Shown: positions 8,367-17,968 of the stretch, piece after piece
Numbering within the stretch: position 1 is the stretch's first letter
How the letters are laid out: each line of letters starts with the position of its first letter
Assembly (NCBI GenBank): GCA_018609935.1
Contig: JAHENH010000100.1
Location: forward strand, 1 to 64,000
DNA from: Halobacteriales archaeon
GTDB lineage: Archaea; Halobacteriota; Halobacteria; Halorutilales; JAHENH01
Direction: 5' to 3'
Length of the DNA stretch: 64,000 nt
The notes under the pieces: model-generated
Databases searched by the model: none
Told to the model about the DNA's origin: nothing
What the model saw: only the letters and a program-made list of their open reading frames with translations
Position numbers and translations under genes: made by a program

Positions 8367-9716
8367 TTAGTCTAGTTTAGATGTAAGGTCGTTTACAGTA
8401 TAATTTTCCATATTTTTTATAGTGTCAAGTATTTTTTCTTGTTTATTTTTATTGTATCTCTGTTTCGCCATATCTTTGAATTTTTTTTCTATGGCATCCC
8501 AAGTCATCGGGGTTCTTGGATGGCCTTCAAAGTCATCTTTTTCTATTGTATAGGTTTCTTGTTCTGTTTTTATATCTATTATTGCAGGCATTTCACCGTT
8601 TTCAAACCGTTTAGTTAGTTTCTCGTCTTCTTCTACTTCTACTTTTCTTAGAAGTTCTTGTACATCGTTTTTCTGTATTCTTTTCTTTTCATATTGGTGT
8701 TCCAATACTTCTTTATCTATTGCAGCAACAGCCAACATATAAGGTAAAGAATGGTCAGCTTGTGCACGTGTTTTAACTTCATATCGAGATCCTTCTCCAC
8801 CACCTATTATTAGTTTTGCCCCATGAAAAGTATCAAGGTGTATATTTTCTATGTTTCTATATTCTATGTTTTCTTTTTCAACTAGTTCTATTACTCCTTC
8901 TACTGCAGATTGGGCATATGTTTCTGCTACATATTTTTTAGTCATTGTGTCAAAGACATGTTCACAGTTTTCAGAATAATTAACTTCAAAGTCATCTGAT
9001 ATTATTTGTTTCCATCCTTTTTGGCCTTCAAAAAGATTTTTAGGTCCTTCCATTCCATTTTTTGCTAACATACATGAATAAACTGCATTTCTAGCTGCAT
9101 TTGCACTAGCTATGCCTTTCCACTCATTTATCCCTCCAGTACGGGTAACTCTTAACGCATTATGTGCTGTTCCAGCTATACCTATAGAATTTCTGAGTTC
9201 ATTTCTATCCAGATTTAGTATTTTACCCGCTCCAGCCGCTGCAGATATTACCGTATGTGTTACATGATCCCACCCTCTATCACGTACTGGAGCATTCCAA
9301 GCAAGCTCGCCCTGTATTTCATATGCAACACCTATTGCCTCTATAAGTTCTTTACCTGTAGCTTCAGTATATTCTCCGCATGCAATTATAGACCCAATAT
9401 TATCACTTGGATGAGGGGTTTCGCCCGGAGCTAAAAATGAATCCATAAAATCAAGATATCTAGTCAGGGTTGTATTAGCCATAGCCGCTTGAGGTGGAGA
9501 AGTATTTTTTTCAGAACACCAAATAGTACAATCTCCACTATTACTTATATCAGATACAGTTTGGTGTACAACCTGTACTGCATCTTTCTCTATTGCACCT
9601 ATACCAATACCTATTGAGTCCGCAAGACGTTTTTTTAGTTCATCTATTACATCATCGGAAAGTCCATCATATTCAACATCTAGTACAAAATCAGCAATCT
9701 CTCCAGTTTCAGTCAT
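8367..9716 (-). CDS. MmgE/PrpD family protein
   Basis: Member of the MmgE/PrpD family, which includes 2-methylcitrate dehydratase and cis-aconitate decarboxylase. The all-helical first domain has the hallmarks DSIGIGIGAI (34-43), YLDFMDSFLAPGETPHPSDN (about 86-105) and GTAHNALRVTRTGG. The smaller C-terminal domain runs from about 270, with DHSLPYMLAVAA at about 326-337. Length 449 is standard. There is no methylcitrate synthase or lyase nearby, so the substrate is open. Confidence 0.82.
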   Translation of the reverse strand: MTETGEIADFVLDVEYDGLSDDVIDELKKRLADSIGIGIGAIEKDAVQVVHQTVSDISNSGDCTIWCSEKNTSPPQAAMANTTLTRYLDFMDSFLAPGETPHPSDNIGSIIACGEYTEATGKELIEAIGVAYEIQGELAWNAPVRDRGWDHVTHTVISAAAGAGKILNLDRNELRNSIGIAGTAHNALRVTRTGGINEWKGIASANAARNAVYSCMLAKNGMEGPKNLFEGQKGWKQIISDDFEVNYSENCEHVFDTMTKKYVAETYAQSAVEGVIELVEKENIEYRNIENIHLDTFHGAKLIIGGGEGSRYEVKTRAQADHSLPYMLAVAAIDKEVLEHQYEKKRIQKNDVQELLRKVEVEEDEKLTKRFENGEMPAIIDIKTEQETYTIEKDDFEGHPRTPMTWDAIEKKFKDMAKQRYNKNKQEKILDTIKNMENYTVNDLTSKLD

Positions 9717-9984
9717 ATTCCATAAATATATATGTATTAAAACTTTATTGAGTTTTTTACCTCATAGAATAGCCCTAATTTCTTCAGATTAAAAATAGAA
9801 TAAGGAGATAGAAGACAACGGTTTAGAATATATTAGTTTCAGCTATATAAAATACTATAATTAACGCTGAAAGTCTGAAATCCTAAATAAGACCTAGGTG
9901 AAACTCAAATGGAGAAAAATAAACCAAAAAAGCGAAATATAATCCGAACAAAATAAATAGTAAGATAGTTACACAAGTGAAATA
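9717..9984. other. Intergenic, nothing recognised
   Basis: AT-rich gap between the MmgE/PrpD gene and trm1, both on the minus strand. Only a 15-codon frame occurs. No tRNA, element end or convincing hairpin is seen. Confidence 0.4.
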
Positions 9985-11061
9985 TTATATAACGTGTTTT
10001 AGATCACTTATTTCTGCATTTGTCTTAAATGATGTCCCAGAATAGTGCGTTTTAGTTGCCTTGAAACCATTATCACGTATATTTTCTATTAAATCTTCAA
10101 GTTTAGATGGTTTTTTATCCCAGTTTTTACATAACACATGGTGGTCATAGTGTGTAGGAATATCGAGTTCTTTTCCTAGATTTGATAATATTTTTTTTGC
10201 TTTATTGTAATTATCCATATATTTTTTTAGATTATTTTCTGTTTTTTGTATAAAATCTTCCTTATATATAGAATCTATCCATAGAGGCCCAGCTATATCT
10301 AGTTTTTCACCACAGTTTGGACAGTCCCTTTCACCATCAAATATAACACCGTACGAATAAGTTCTATATAGACAGTTGAAACAATGTGATATATGTCCTA
10401 TACTGTTTAGAGTTTTATTTGATTTTTTAGCGCCTTTATCTATAGCTAGAAGTGTTCTAGCATAATGTCTTAGTGAATAAGACAAAATTGGTGTTACTGA
10501 TATGTCGTATCTTACAGCTGTTCTAGCTAGGGCTCCTATAAGTACTCTAACCCCCATTTCCGAATGGTATTCAGTGTTTAGTGGTATACAGGAATATCTC
10601 CGTTTTCCACTTGAATGAGCTCCACATAATGGTGCAAGGTCTGTGGCAGTAAAACAAGCTAGTGATAGTGTAGAATTAAACGCAGAGTCAGCAAAAGGTA
10701 TAGGGCTTCCAAATGGATCAACATCTACGACTTCATAGTTGTTATTTCTTAGAAATATATTAGCATCTTTATTTGAATATTGTATTTTTTTCTGTATGTT
10801 ATTTTTACGGATATTTTTAGTTGCTATATCTATAGCTTCTTTACTTCTGTCATTTACTATTACATCATAGTTAGCTTCTAAGCTGGCTCTAATACCCCTA
10901 ATTCCAGTTGCACATGTTACATCAGCATATATATTTTCATTTTTTTTATGTGTATTTTTCCAAGTATTTAACGCAGCTACTGTGATATCTCTATCAGTCC
11001 CCATTTCAGGATTATAAAATACATCATCTGTTCGTATCTTAGCTTTTCCTTCCAGTACCAT
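9985..11061 (-). CDS. trm1: tRNA (guanine26-N2)-dimethyltransferase
   Basis: Methylates G26 of tRNA using S-adenosylmethionine. The N-terminal EGKAKI and DDVFYNPEMGTDRD (12-25) are Trm1 hallmarks. The SAM site is formed by DVTCATGIRGIRAS (47-60), and the catalytic motif DVDPFGSP lies at 113-120. A C-terminal zinc site CFNC...CPNC (Cys227, 230, 247, 250) matches archaeal Trm1. The length of 358 residues is slightly short but complete. Monocistronic as far as can be seen. Confidence 0.93.
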   Translation of the reverse strand: MVLEGKAKIRTDDVFYNPEMGTDRDITVAALNTWKNTHKKNENIYADVTCATGIRGIRASLEANYDVIVNDRSKEAIDIATKNIRKNNIQKKIQYSNKDANIFLRNNNYEVVDVDPFGSPIPFADSAFNSTLSLACFTATDLAPLCGAHSSGKRRYSCIPLNTEYHSEMGVRVLIGALARTAVRYDISVTPILSYSLRHYARTLLAIDKGAKKSNKTLNSIGHISHCFNCLYRTYSYGVIFDGERDCPNCGEKLDIAGPLWIDSIYKEDFIQKTENNLKKYMDNYNKAKKILSNLGKELDIPTHYDHHVLCKNWDKKPSKLEDLIENIRDNGFKATKTHYSGTSFKTNAEISDLKHVI

Positions 11062-11406
11062 TAAATTCTTAGATTATAATTAGGCTCTTTCTTATTTCTT
11101 ATTTTAAGTTTGAGATTTGTATAATCTAGACCTAAATTAATTGTATAATCTAGACCTAAATTAATTATTGTTTAGTTATATCTTAATTCTATGTCTGAAC
11201 AGAGATAACAATATATCAAAGTCCTGGAGAGATCTGAACCCTATATTCCTAGAACCAAACCAATAACTTAATAAGTAAAACAAAGACTACCACAGTTTGT
11301 CAGGTAGGGATCCACATCTATTGGTTGAAGTACATTCAACTATATAGTGATTTATAATTTATCTGACCTTTATAAGAAGAATGTATTTTGCTGGTTGTAA
11401 ACTGAT
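11062..11406. repeat. Intergenic with a 24-bp tandem duplication and possible element scar
   Basis: A 24-base unit is present twice in tandem at 11117-11140 and 11141-11164. Further right, GTTTGTCAGGTAGGG at about 11288-11302 resembles the element left ends elsewhere (GTTTGTAAGGGG), and a hairpin GTTGAA/TTCAAC lies at about 11325-11341. There is no coding frame. The element assignment is weak because no right end is seen. Confidence 0.35.
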
Positions 11407-11949
11407 TTACTCTTCTGCTTTCATTTCTGCTACATCTGCATCTGTTATTATACCTTTTACTTTTCCTTCTTTTACTACTATTACTGCATCATTATTTTCT
11501 AATAGTGCTATTACTGTCGAGATATCTGATTCCGGAGAAACGGATGGAAAAGATTCCCCCATTACTTTGTCTATTTTTGATTGTCCATCTACTTGACCTC
11601 TTGCTATAAGAGAATCACTTACGGATCCTACAGGAATATTAGAGTCTAATACAGGAAGTTGCGATATCCCAGATTCCCGCATTTTTTGTACTGCTTTTTC
11701 TATTTTTGTGTTGGGGGAGACCGATACTATTTCTTTAGTCATTAATTCTTTAGCTTGTATTTTTTTTCCTTCTACTTGATCAAATACTTCTACTAGTTTT
11801 CTTACTGTAGAAAGACGTGGATCCACATCATTTGCTTCTATTCTTGCTATCAATGGTTGTGATAGGCCTGCCTTTTTTGCTAGTTCGCTTTGTGTCAGAC
11901 CAAGTTCTTTTCTTTTCTTTTTTATTTCTTTAGGGGTAGGTAGCTTCAT
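11407..11949 (-). CDS. HTH (XRE-like) and double-CBS domain transcriptional regulator
   Basis: Residues 8-60 form a Cro/C1-type helix-turn-helix (ELGLTQSELAKKAGLSQPLIARIE). Two CBS domains follow at about 68-115 (MTKEIVSVSPNTKI...PVGSVSD) and 125-178, which usually bind adenine nucleotides and sense energy state. I start it at the ATG at 11949 (MKLPTPKEIKK, 180 residues). A more upstream ATG at 11997 would overlap the ribosome-binding site of the divergent NAC gene and adds non-homologous residues. This domain pair is common in Euryarchaeota. The target genes are unknown. Confidence 0.87.
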   Translation of the reverse strand: MKLPTPKEIKKKRKELGLTQSELAKKAGLSQPLIARIEANDVDPRLSTVRKLVEVFDQVEGKKIQAKELMTKEIVSVSPNTKIEKAVQKMRESGISQLPVLDSNIPVGSVSDSLIARGQVDGQSKIDKVMGESFPSVSPESDISTVIALLENNDAVIVVKEGKVKGIITDADVAEMKAEE

Positions 11950-11983
11950 ATAACTAGTAGTAATCAAACTGCTTAAACTCTTA

Positions 11984-11992
11984 GGAGGTGAA
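11984..11992 (+). promoter_or_regulatory. Strong Shine-Dalgarno deciding the nac start
   Basis: GGAGGTGAA complements the 3' end of 16S rRNA and sits about 10 bases before the ATG at 12003. It rules out the overlapping GTG as the start. Confidence 0.75.
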
Positions 11993-12002
11993 AACAAGTT
12001 AT

Positions 12003-12344
12003 ATGCTTGGAGGAAATCCTGGAAATCTAATGAATGCTATGAAACAAATGGGTATAGATGTAGATGAAATTGATGCGGAAGAAGTAATAATAAAAACATC
12101 TGAAAAAGATCTTATCTTTGAAGATGCTGAAGTAGTTGCTATGGAGGCTCAAGGAGAGAGAGTATTTCAAGTTATTGGAGAGCCAAAAGAACAAGGCAAA
12201 TCAGACAAAAAAGAACAAGTTAAACTAGACAAAGGAGATATAGAGTTGGTAGCAGAAAAAGGTGGAGTAGATGAAGATGAAGCAAAAAGAGCATTAGAAC
12301 AGAATAATGGAGATCTAGCAGAAGCAATAGATTCACTAAGCTAA
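12003..12344 (+). CDS. nac: Nascent polypeptide-associated complex protein (archaeal alpha-NAC)
   Basis: Ribosome-bound chaperone that shields nascent chains. The N-terminal GNLMNAMKQMGIDVDEIDAEEVIIKTSEKDLIF is the archaeal NAC signature, followed by the NAC beta-barrel. The C-terminal UBA-like helix bundle lies at about 78-113 (IELVAEKGGVDEDEAKRALEQNNGDLAEAI). A Shine-Dalgarno GGAGGTGA lies just before the ATG at 12003, so I prefer this start over a GTG at 11988, which is part of that ribosome-binding site. 113 residues, normal. Divergent from the HTH-CBS gene. Confidence 0.93.
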   Translation: MLGGNPGNLMNAMKQMGIDVDEIDAEEVIIKTSEKDLIFEDAEVVAMEAQGERVFQVIGEPKEQGKSDKKEQVKLDKGDIELVAEKGGVDEDEAKRALEQNNGDLAEAIDSLS

Positions 12345-12361
12345 AGTAAAAAACTAAACTA

Positions 12362-12731
12362 TCTGTAAACGGCGAGAGAATTCCGTCCTTTAGGGCGGGC
12401 GTGAATTGTGTAAGCTCCGTGCCACAACCGCCGTCAATTTATTGTGGTTGTATTTAAATACTTTTGTTTTGATGTGTTTGTGTGTATTAACAGTTTGGAC
12501 TCAGGGCTTACCCCACACCAAAAAAACCAGGCTCCACCACCTAAAATATACGGGCACCAATATACATGGACCACGTGTTGAAAGACCCAAAGGTAAACCC
12601 TGAAACCACAGAGAGAGTAAGGTCTAGAGCACGTTGTAGTTACGCCACAAAGAATAAGTCCCCACCCAAATAGGGTGCATTAAGGAAAACATCTCCAGAA
12701 ACCCCGTCACCTTACAGCAGTGAAAAGTCAC
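12362..12731 (+). mobile_element. Decayed IS605/IS1341-type remnant, second family
   Basis: The left part holds the hairpin CGTCC-TTTA-GGGCG followed by GGGCGTGAATTGTG, a motif seen in archaeal IS200/IS605 elements. The right 140 bases align by eye with the reverse complement of 59504-59650. Shared blocks include GGTAAACCCTGAAA, AGAGAGTAAGGTCTA, AGCAC.TTGT, CCACA.AGAATAA and AGAAACCCC, ending in a hairpin and TCAC. The tip TTACAGCAG...GTCAC matches the right tip at 44778. There is no intact transposase; short frames inside are not gene-like. It lies between nac and trm56. Confidence 0.6.
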
Positions 12732-12750
12732 AGTTTTACTGATAGTTTAT

Positions 12751-13263
12751 TTATTTTTCTTTTACTTTTTTTTCTCCATTTTTAGAGGGGATAATATCCA
12801 TATTACCTCCTTCAAATGTCTTTTCCAGTTCTTTTCCTTTATGAAACTCATGTAGAAAAACTGCTAAAGCAGCAACTTCAGAATGAGGTTGGTTAGTTAC
12901 AGAAATATTAAAATTAACTTTATCATATATCCATCTTGGTACTTTTTGAGATCCTACAATGACTAGGGTATTATTTTTCCTAATTTCATCTATTGAATCC
13001 TGTATATTTCCCCCATACATAGTTAAATTTACAGTTTTACCTTCCCATCTGTCCAATAGTTTTCTAGGTGAGTTTATTAGTACAGCTTCGAAGTCACCCC
13101 CAAATTGTCTATTAACAGATTCTACAGTTTCCACTGGTTTTTTATCAGATGTAGCTATATTTATTTTGTCTGCTCCTAAAGCTCTTGCAGTAAGACATAC
13201 ATGTGTAGTAAGGCGTTCATCCCTTTTAGGCCTATGACCAATTCTTAAAACTTCAACTGACAT
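12751..13263 (-). CDS. trm56: tRNA (cytidine56-2'-O)-methyltransferase
   Basis: Archaeal SPOUT-class enzyme that methylates the ribose of C56 in the T-loop of tRNA. EVLRIGHRPKRDERLTTHVCLTARALGA at the N-terminus is the aTrm56 signature. The C-terminal knot region contains VIVGSQKVPRWIYDK and NFNISVTNQPHSEVAALAVFLHE. 170 residues plus a Lys-rich tail, normal for the family. It stands between two transposon relics. Confidence 0.93.
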   Translation of the reverse strand: MSVEVLRIGHRPKRDERLTTHVCLTARALGADKINIATSDKKPVETVESVNRQFGGDFEAVLINSPRKLLDRWEGKTVNLTMYGGNIQDSIDEIRKNNTLVIVGSQKVPRWIYDKVNFNISVTNQPHSEVAALAVFLHEFHKGKELEKTFEGGNMDIIPSKNGEKKVKEK

Positions 13264-13350
13264 TCTATATTGCTTTTTTAATTTAATAAATTATATAGAT
13301 TAAACTTAACGAAAGGAAGATTTTATAAGGATTTTAAATTATTTAAGGAG

Positions 13351-13960
13351 ATAGGTGCAAGACCCCGTTCTTACCGTAAACACAGCCTACTTTAGCTGGC
13401 GAGTAACACAAGAGAGCAGGTATACACGCTGTCACTTGATTAATTCAGCAATTAAGTGGTTGGATGCCTATATAGTAAATAGTCAGGTATAGAAAATGAG
13501 GTATGATATTCAGCTAGGTAGTTACAGCGTCTATTCACTACAATCTGGTTTTCTGTACGAAATACAGGAGACCATTACTCACTCCTGAAATCACATAAGA
13601 ACCCAAAAAAACAAATTGATAGAATAGCCGAAAACAAAGATATAGAAATCCTAAACAAAGAAACCGATAGAGACCATGTACACATCCATTTTTCGCCCAA
13701 CGCCTACTACTAACCTCTCCCAAATCATAAACAGAATCAAAGGGACTACCAGTAACAAACTCTGTAATCAGTTTCCCGAACTCCAATACCCTGAAAGTCT
13801 TTGGAGTTCCTCATATTTCATAGCAAGCACTGAGGAAGTAACTCTTGACCAGCTTAAAGAATATGTAGAGGAGCAAACTAATGAAGCTCAGTAGAACAGG
13901 AGTTCACTATCAAACTCCATCCTTTCAAGGCGGAGAAGGTGACTGAGTTTATCTTTTGGA
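13351..13960 (+). mobile_element. IS200-type relic with broken tnpA
   Basis: The sequence left of the coding part (13351-13495) holds several hairpins, for example CACTTGATT/AATTAAGTG near 13432-13460, as expected for a single-strand-recognised left end. The broken tnpA occupies the centre. A right-end hairpin (CCTTTCAAGGCGGAGAAGG, 13921-13939) then GTGACTG follows. The element sits between trm56 and the PolD gene. Confidence 0.65.
13496..13894 (+). pseudogene. tnpA: IS200/IS605 TnpA (HUH, Y1) transposase, frameshifted
   Basis: Pieces in different frames match IS200 TnpA in order. They are [15 protein letters not shown], then [19 protein letters not shown] about 13536-13589 in another frame, then the HUH motif DHVHIH at about 13672-13689. 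The C-terminal part [19 protein letters not shown]...[16 protein letters not shown]...QLKEYVEEQ runs from about 13684 to 13894. At least three frame disruptions separate these, including one directly after HUH. The enzyme would have made single-strand nicks through a Tyr on the last helix; it cannot be made now. Confidence 0.85.
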
Positions 13961-14145
13961 GGATATCTCCAACAACATAGACTTCAAATTAGAATTTCTA
14001 AATAAATATAAAAATAGATTTCTTTTCTTAAAGGAGAGTAAATCTTAATGTCTCCAAATCAGTATTTAAATAAAGAATGGAGAATAATATAGACTATTAG
14101 ATATATTTTAAAGTATGTTAAGGAAATTTTAGAGGTGGTTTGCTG

Positions 14146-17100
14146 ATGGGATATTTTAAGGATCTTGACTATGAGTTAGAAAATGCTACTAATATAGCTG
14201 AACAGGTGAAAACTAGTAAGGGGGATCCTATTGAAGAAGTTGAAATTTCAGCCGCTGAAGATGTGGCAGAACGCGTTGAGGGGCTTGTTGGTGTAGATGG
14301 AGTTGCGGAAAGGATTAGAGATCTAAGTGAAAAAGATGGTAAAGACAGGGAAGAAATAGCGTTAGATCTTGCGGTAGAGTTCGCTTCAGGTAGATTTGAG
14401 GAAGGTAGTAAAAAAGAAAGAATTGATGGTGCTTTGAGGAGTGTTGTATCGCTTCTTACTGAAGGAGTTGTTGCAGCTCCAATTGAGGGAATTGATAAAG
14501 TTGAGGTTATAGAACACGGTGGTGGGGATTACTTGAAGGTTGAATATGCTGGACCTATAAGAAGTGCTGGGGGTACTGCACAGGCAATAAGTGTTTTAGT
14601 AGCGGATTATGTACGTAGACAGGTTGGAGTTGGTAGTTATCAGCCCACTGAAGAAGAGATAGAAAGATCTATAGAGGAAGTGAAACTCTATGAGGGGGAG
14701 AAAGGTCTTCAGTATAAACCTTCAGATGAAGAGATAAGGAAGATTGTTGAAAACTGTCCCATTAAGCTGGATGGTGAGCCTACTACAGAGGGAGAAGTAT
14801 CTGTATATAGAGACTTGGATGGTATTAATACTAATAGAGGTAGAGGTGGTATGTGTTTGGTGTTGGCAGAAGGTATTGCTCAGAAATCGTCTAAACTAGA
14901 AAAACAGGTTGATAGTCTTGGAATAGATGGTTGGGGATGGATTAAGTCTCTTGGTAAGTCAAAGAAAGAAGACGAAGATTCAGCTAACTATCTTGGTGAT
15001 ATAACTGCTGGGCGTCCTGTTGTTTCTCAAGACAGGATAGGTGGTTTTAGACTTAGATATGGTAGGTCCAGAAATACTGGACTTGCATCTGTTGGCCTTA
15101 ATCCTGCAACAATGGTTGTTTTAGGTGGTTTTTTAGCTACAGGTACACAGATTAAAGTTGCTGATCCGGGTAAAGCAGCAGGTATATCTCCTGTTGATTC
15201 TCTTGAGGGGCCTACTGTTAGGTTAAAAAATGGTGAAGTGAAAAGAATAGATGATGAAAGTGAAGCAGATAGAGTTAAAGATGGTATAGATGAAATAATA
15301 GATGCTGGTGAGATAGGTATTGGGTTTGGTGAATTTTTAGAAAATAATAGAAATCTTTTATCCCCCTGTTTTAGTTATGATTGGTGGATTCAAGAACTTA
15401 AAGAAAATATAGGTCGTCGAAAGGGAACAGAAAAAATAGAGGAGTTAAAAGAAGCGTTTGACCTAGAAGACCTGGGTTCTAAACAAGCATTTAGGTTAAG
15501 TAAAAAATATGATATTCCTCTTCATCCAAACTATTCGTATCTATGGAGTGAGATTAACGGAGAGGAATATAAAAAGCTGGCAGAAATAATTGATAAAAGA
15601 GAAGCTAAGAGAGGGGAAAATGTTGTATTGGAAGAAGGTATATCAGATATACTAGAAAAACTCCTTGTACCTCATATACAAAATAACAATGAAAATATTG
15701 AGGTTTCGCCTGACTATTTTTTTGTTTTAAAGAAATGCTTAGATAGTAAAGTTGTAGAGATAGAAGATACATTGAAAGTTGTATCTGAAGTTTCTGGTGT
15801 TAAAATATATGATAGGGCTTCTACAAGGGTTGGGGCTAGAATGGGTAGGCCTGAAAAATCTAAACCACGTGAACTAAGCCCTCCAGTACATTCTCTTTTC
15901 CCTATCGGGGAGGCTGGTGGTTCTCAAAGAGATATTGAAAAGGCTGCAGAAAAAAGAAGTATAGAAGTTGAGGTGGGAGTTCAAAGATGTAATGAATGTG
16001 GTAGAGAAGAATATAAGTCGGTTTGTCCATGTGGAGGTAGACGATATCCAATAAAAAAATGTCCTGAATGTGAAAAAGAAATAGAAGATGATAAATGTCC
16101 TAGATGTGATAAATCCCCGACATCTATTGAAGAAGTTGATCTAAATATTAGTGGGGAGTTAAGAGATTCCCTAAAAAATGTACAGGAAAGAAAGACTAGT
16201 TTTGATACATTAAAAGGTGTTAAGGGTTTAACATCAGAAGATAAGACCCCTGAACCTCTTGAAAAGGGAATTCTTAGAGCGAAATATGACCTAAGTGTAT
16301 TCAAAGATGGGACGATAAGATATGATACAACTGATCTTCCCTTAACTTCTTTTAGACCTGACGAAATAGATGTTTCTTTAGAAAAACTATATGATCTTGG
16401 ATATAAGGAAGATCTATATGGTGATAGTTTAGAACGTGAAAGCCAACTTGTTGAGTTGAAGCCACAGGATATAGTTGTTAGTTCAGAATGTGGTGAACAT
16501 CTTGTTAAAGTAGCTGGCTTTATAGATGAATTGCTCGAAAAATATTATGGATATGATTCATACTATAACATAGAAGATAGAAACGAGTTAATTGGTGAAT
16601 TAATAGTTGGACTAGCTCCACATACAAGTGCAGGTGTTTTAGGTAGGATATTAGGTTTTACAGATTCATCAGTATGTTATGCACACCCTTTTTTCCATGC
16701 TTCAAAGAGGCGGAACTGTGACGGTGATGAAGATTCAGTTATGCTTCTTATGGATGGATTATTAAATTTTTCCAAATCTTTCCTACCTGATAGAAGAGGG
16801 GGTAGAATGGATGCACCATTAGTTTTGACTTCAAAAATAGATCCAGAAGAAGTGGACGATGAAGCATATAATATAGATAAAGTAGAGAATTATCCAGTAA
16901 GTTTTTATGAAGATGCCATAGAGGGAAAAAATCCTAAAAAAGTAGATGTAGATATAGCAGGAAGTTCTATGTCAAATCTTTTCCATACATTAGAGACAAC
17001 AAAAATAGATTCTGGGCCACCAGAGTCTATATATAAAACTTTAGGAAGTATGGAGGAAAAAGCAGAAGCTCAACTTAAACTTGCGCGTAAACTCAGATCT

Positions 17101-17442
17101 GTAGATGAAAAAAACGTTGCTGAGCTCGTATTAGAATCACATTTCTTACCTGACCTTGAAGGTAACTTAAGGGCATTTTCTCAACAGGAATTTAGATGCA
17201 CATCCTGTAATAAAAAGTATAGGAGGCCACCACTTTCTGGAGGATGCCAATGTGGAGGAGAGCTAACATTAACTGTACATGAAGGCTCTGTACGGAAATA
17301 TCTAGGAATAGCGCTCAGAGTAGCGAAAAAATACAATGTTTCAAACTATACACTAGAAAGAATAGAACAACTTGAACGTAGAATAGATAGCGTGTTTCAA
17401 AATGATAAAGAAAGACAGTCAGGAATAGAAGAATTCATATAG
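14146..17442 (+). CDS. polC: DNA polymerase D large subunit (DP2)
   Basis: Catalytic subunit of the replicative archaeal polymerase PolD. The N-terminal GGTAQAISVLVADYVR region, the catalytic block HASKRRNCDGDEDSVMLLMDG with Asp residues at about 859-863, and the C-terminal zinc ribbon (CTSC...CQCGGELT) are all intact. A central zinc-rich section lies near 614-650 (CNECG, CPCGG, CPEC, CPRC). 1098 residues from the ATG at 14146, which follows a GAGGTGG Shine-Dalgarno; a TTG six bases earlier is less likely. The intein site common in haloarchaeal DP2 at NCDGDED is empty here. Hjc follows on the same strand. Confidence 0.96.
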   Translation: MGYFKDLDYELENATNIAEQVKTSKGDPIEEVEISAAEDVAERVEGLVGVDGVAERIRDLSEKDGKDREEIALDLAVEFASGRFEEGSKKERIDGALRSVVSLLTEGVVAAPIEGIDKVEVIEHGGGDYLKVEYAGPIRSAGGTAQAISVLVADYVRRQVGVGSYQPTEEEIERSIEEVKLYEGEKGLQYKPSDEEIRKIVENCPIKLDGEPTTEGEVSVYRDLDGINTNRGRGGMCLVLAEGIAQKSSKLEKQVDSLGIDGWGWIKSLGKSKKEDEDSANYLGDITAGRPVVSQDRIGGFRLRYGRSRNTGLASVGLNPATMVVLGGFLATGTQIKVADPGKAAGISPVDSLEGPTVRLKNGEVKRIDDESEADRVKDGIDEIIDAGEIGIGFGEFLENNRNLLSPCFSYDWWIQELKENIGRRKGTEKIEELKEAFDLEDLGSKQAFRLSKKYDIPLHPNYSYLWSEINGEEYKKLAEIIDKREAKRGENVVLEEGISDILEKLLVPHIQNNNENIEVSPDYFFVLKKCLDSKVVEIEDTLKVVSEVSGVKIYDRASTRVGARMGRPEKSKPRELSPPVHSLFPIGEAGGSQRDIEKAAEKRSIEVEVGVQRCNECGREEYKSVCPCGGRRYPIKKCPECEKEIEDDKCPRCDKSPTSIEEVDLNISGELRDSLKNVQERKTSFDTLKGVKGLTSEDKTPEPLEKGILRAKYDLSVFKDGTIRYDTTDLPLTSFRPDEIDVSLEKLYDLGYKEDLYGDSLERESQLVELKPQDIVVSSECGEHLVKVAGFIDELLEKYYGYDSYYNIEDRNELIGELIVGLAPHTSAGVLGRILGFTDSSVCYAHPFFHASKRRNCDGDEDSVMLLMDGLLNFSKSFLPDRRGGRMDAPLVLTSKIDPEEVDDEAYNIDKVENYPVSFYEDAIEGKNPKKVDVDIAGSSMSNLFHTLETTKIDSGPPESIYKTLGSMEEKAEAQLKLARKLRSVDEKNVAELVLESHFLPDLEGNLRAFSQQEFRCTSCNKKYRRPPLSGGCQCGGELTLTVHEGSVRKYLGIALRVAKKYNVSNYTLERIEQLERRIDSVFQNDKERQSGIEEFI

Positions 17443-17496
17443 CCTAAAAAGACAAAAAAAATAAAAATAAAATGTTTAACACCTTATATTTGATAG

Positions 17497-17910
17497 ATGT
17501 CTAGTTCACGTAAAGGTGATAATAGAGAACGTGAATTGGTTGATCTATTCTGGGAAGCAGGTTTTGGGTCAATTAGAGTTCCAGCATCAGGAAGTTCCAC
17601 TAAGAGACCTCTACCAGATATTGTAGCAGGAAATGGAGAACGGTATATTGCAATTGAATCAAAATCCAGTAGTACAGATGTTATATATATAAAAGGAGGG
17701 GAAATAGATGCGTTATTAGAATTTTCACATAGGTTTGACGCATATGCTAGGATAGGTGTACGTTTTGACCGTGAAAAATGGAGGTTTTTCCATCCTAACG
17801 ATCTTTACACTACAGATAAAGGAAATTATAGAGTTAAAAAAGAAAAAGCACTCAAAGATGGGGAAGATTTCCAAGAATTAATCGGAAATTCAAAACAGAC
17901 AAAGATATAG
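17497..17910 (+). CDS. hjc: Holliday junction resolvase Hjc
   Basis: Nuclease that cuts four-way DNA junctions in recombination. The conserved [14 protein letters not shown] gives the first acidic residue (Glu11), followed by Asp41 in [10 protein letters not shown] and the ExK pair Glu54/Lys56 in IAIESKSS. 137 residues, normal. It lies 54 bases after the PolD gene on the same strand and could be co-transcribed with it, linking replication and fork repair. Confidence 0.94.
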   Translation: MSSSRKGDNRERELVDLFWEAGFGSIRVPASGSSTKRPLPDIVAGNGERYIAIESKSSSTDVIYIKGGEIDALLEFSHRFDAYARIGVRFDREKWRFFHPNDLYTTDKGNYRVKKEKALKDGEDFQELIGNSKQTKI

Positions 17911-17968
17911 ATAGGAAAAACATTCCTTAACCTACTATCTATTTAGAAACAAAAATATAAATAGAAAA

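Noticed and set aside
12406..12603. 65-codon frame in the relic after nac
   Set aside because: It lies inside a repeat shared with two other relics where the frame is not kept, so it is not a gene.
13351..13495. Structured region considered as SRP RNA or RNase P RNA
   Set aside because: No conserved SRP or RNase P core motif was found, and it directly precedes a broken tnpA, so an element left end explains the hairpins better.
16690..16770. Possible intein in PolD DP2 at the catalytic NCDGDED motif
   Set aside because: The motif is continuous; no inserted Cys...HN segment is present.
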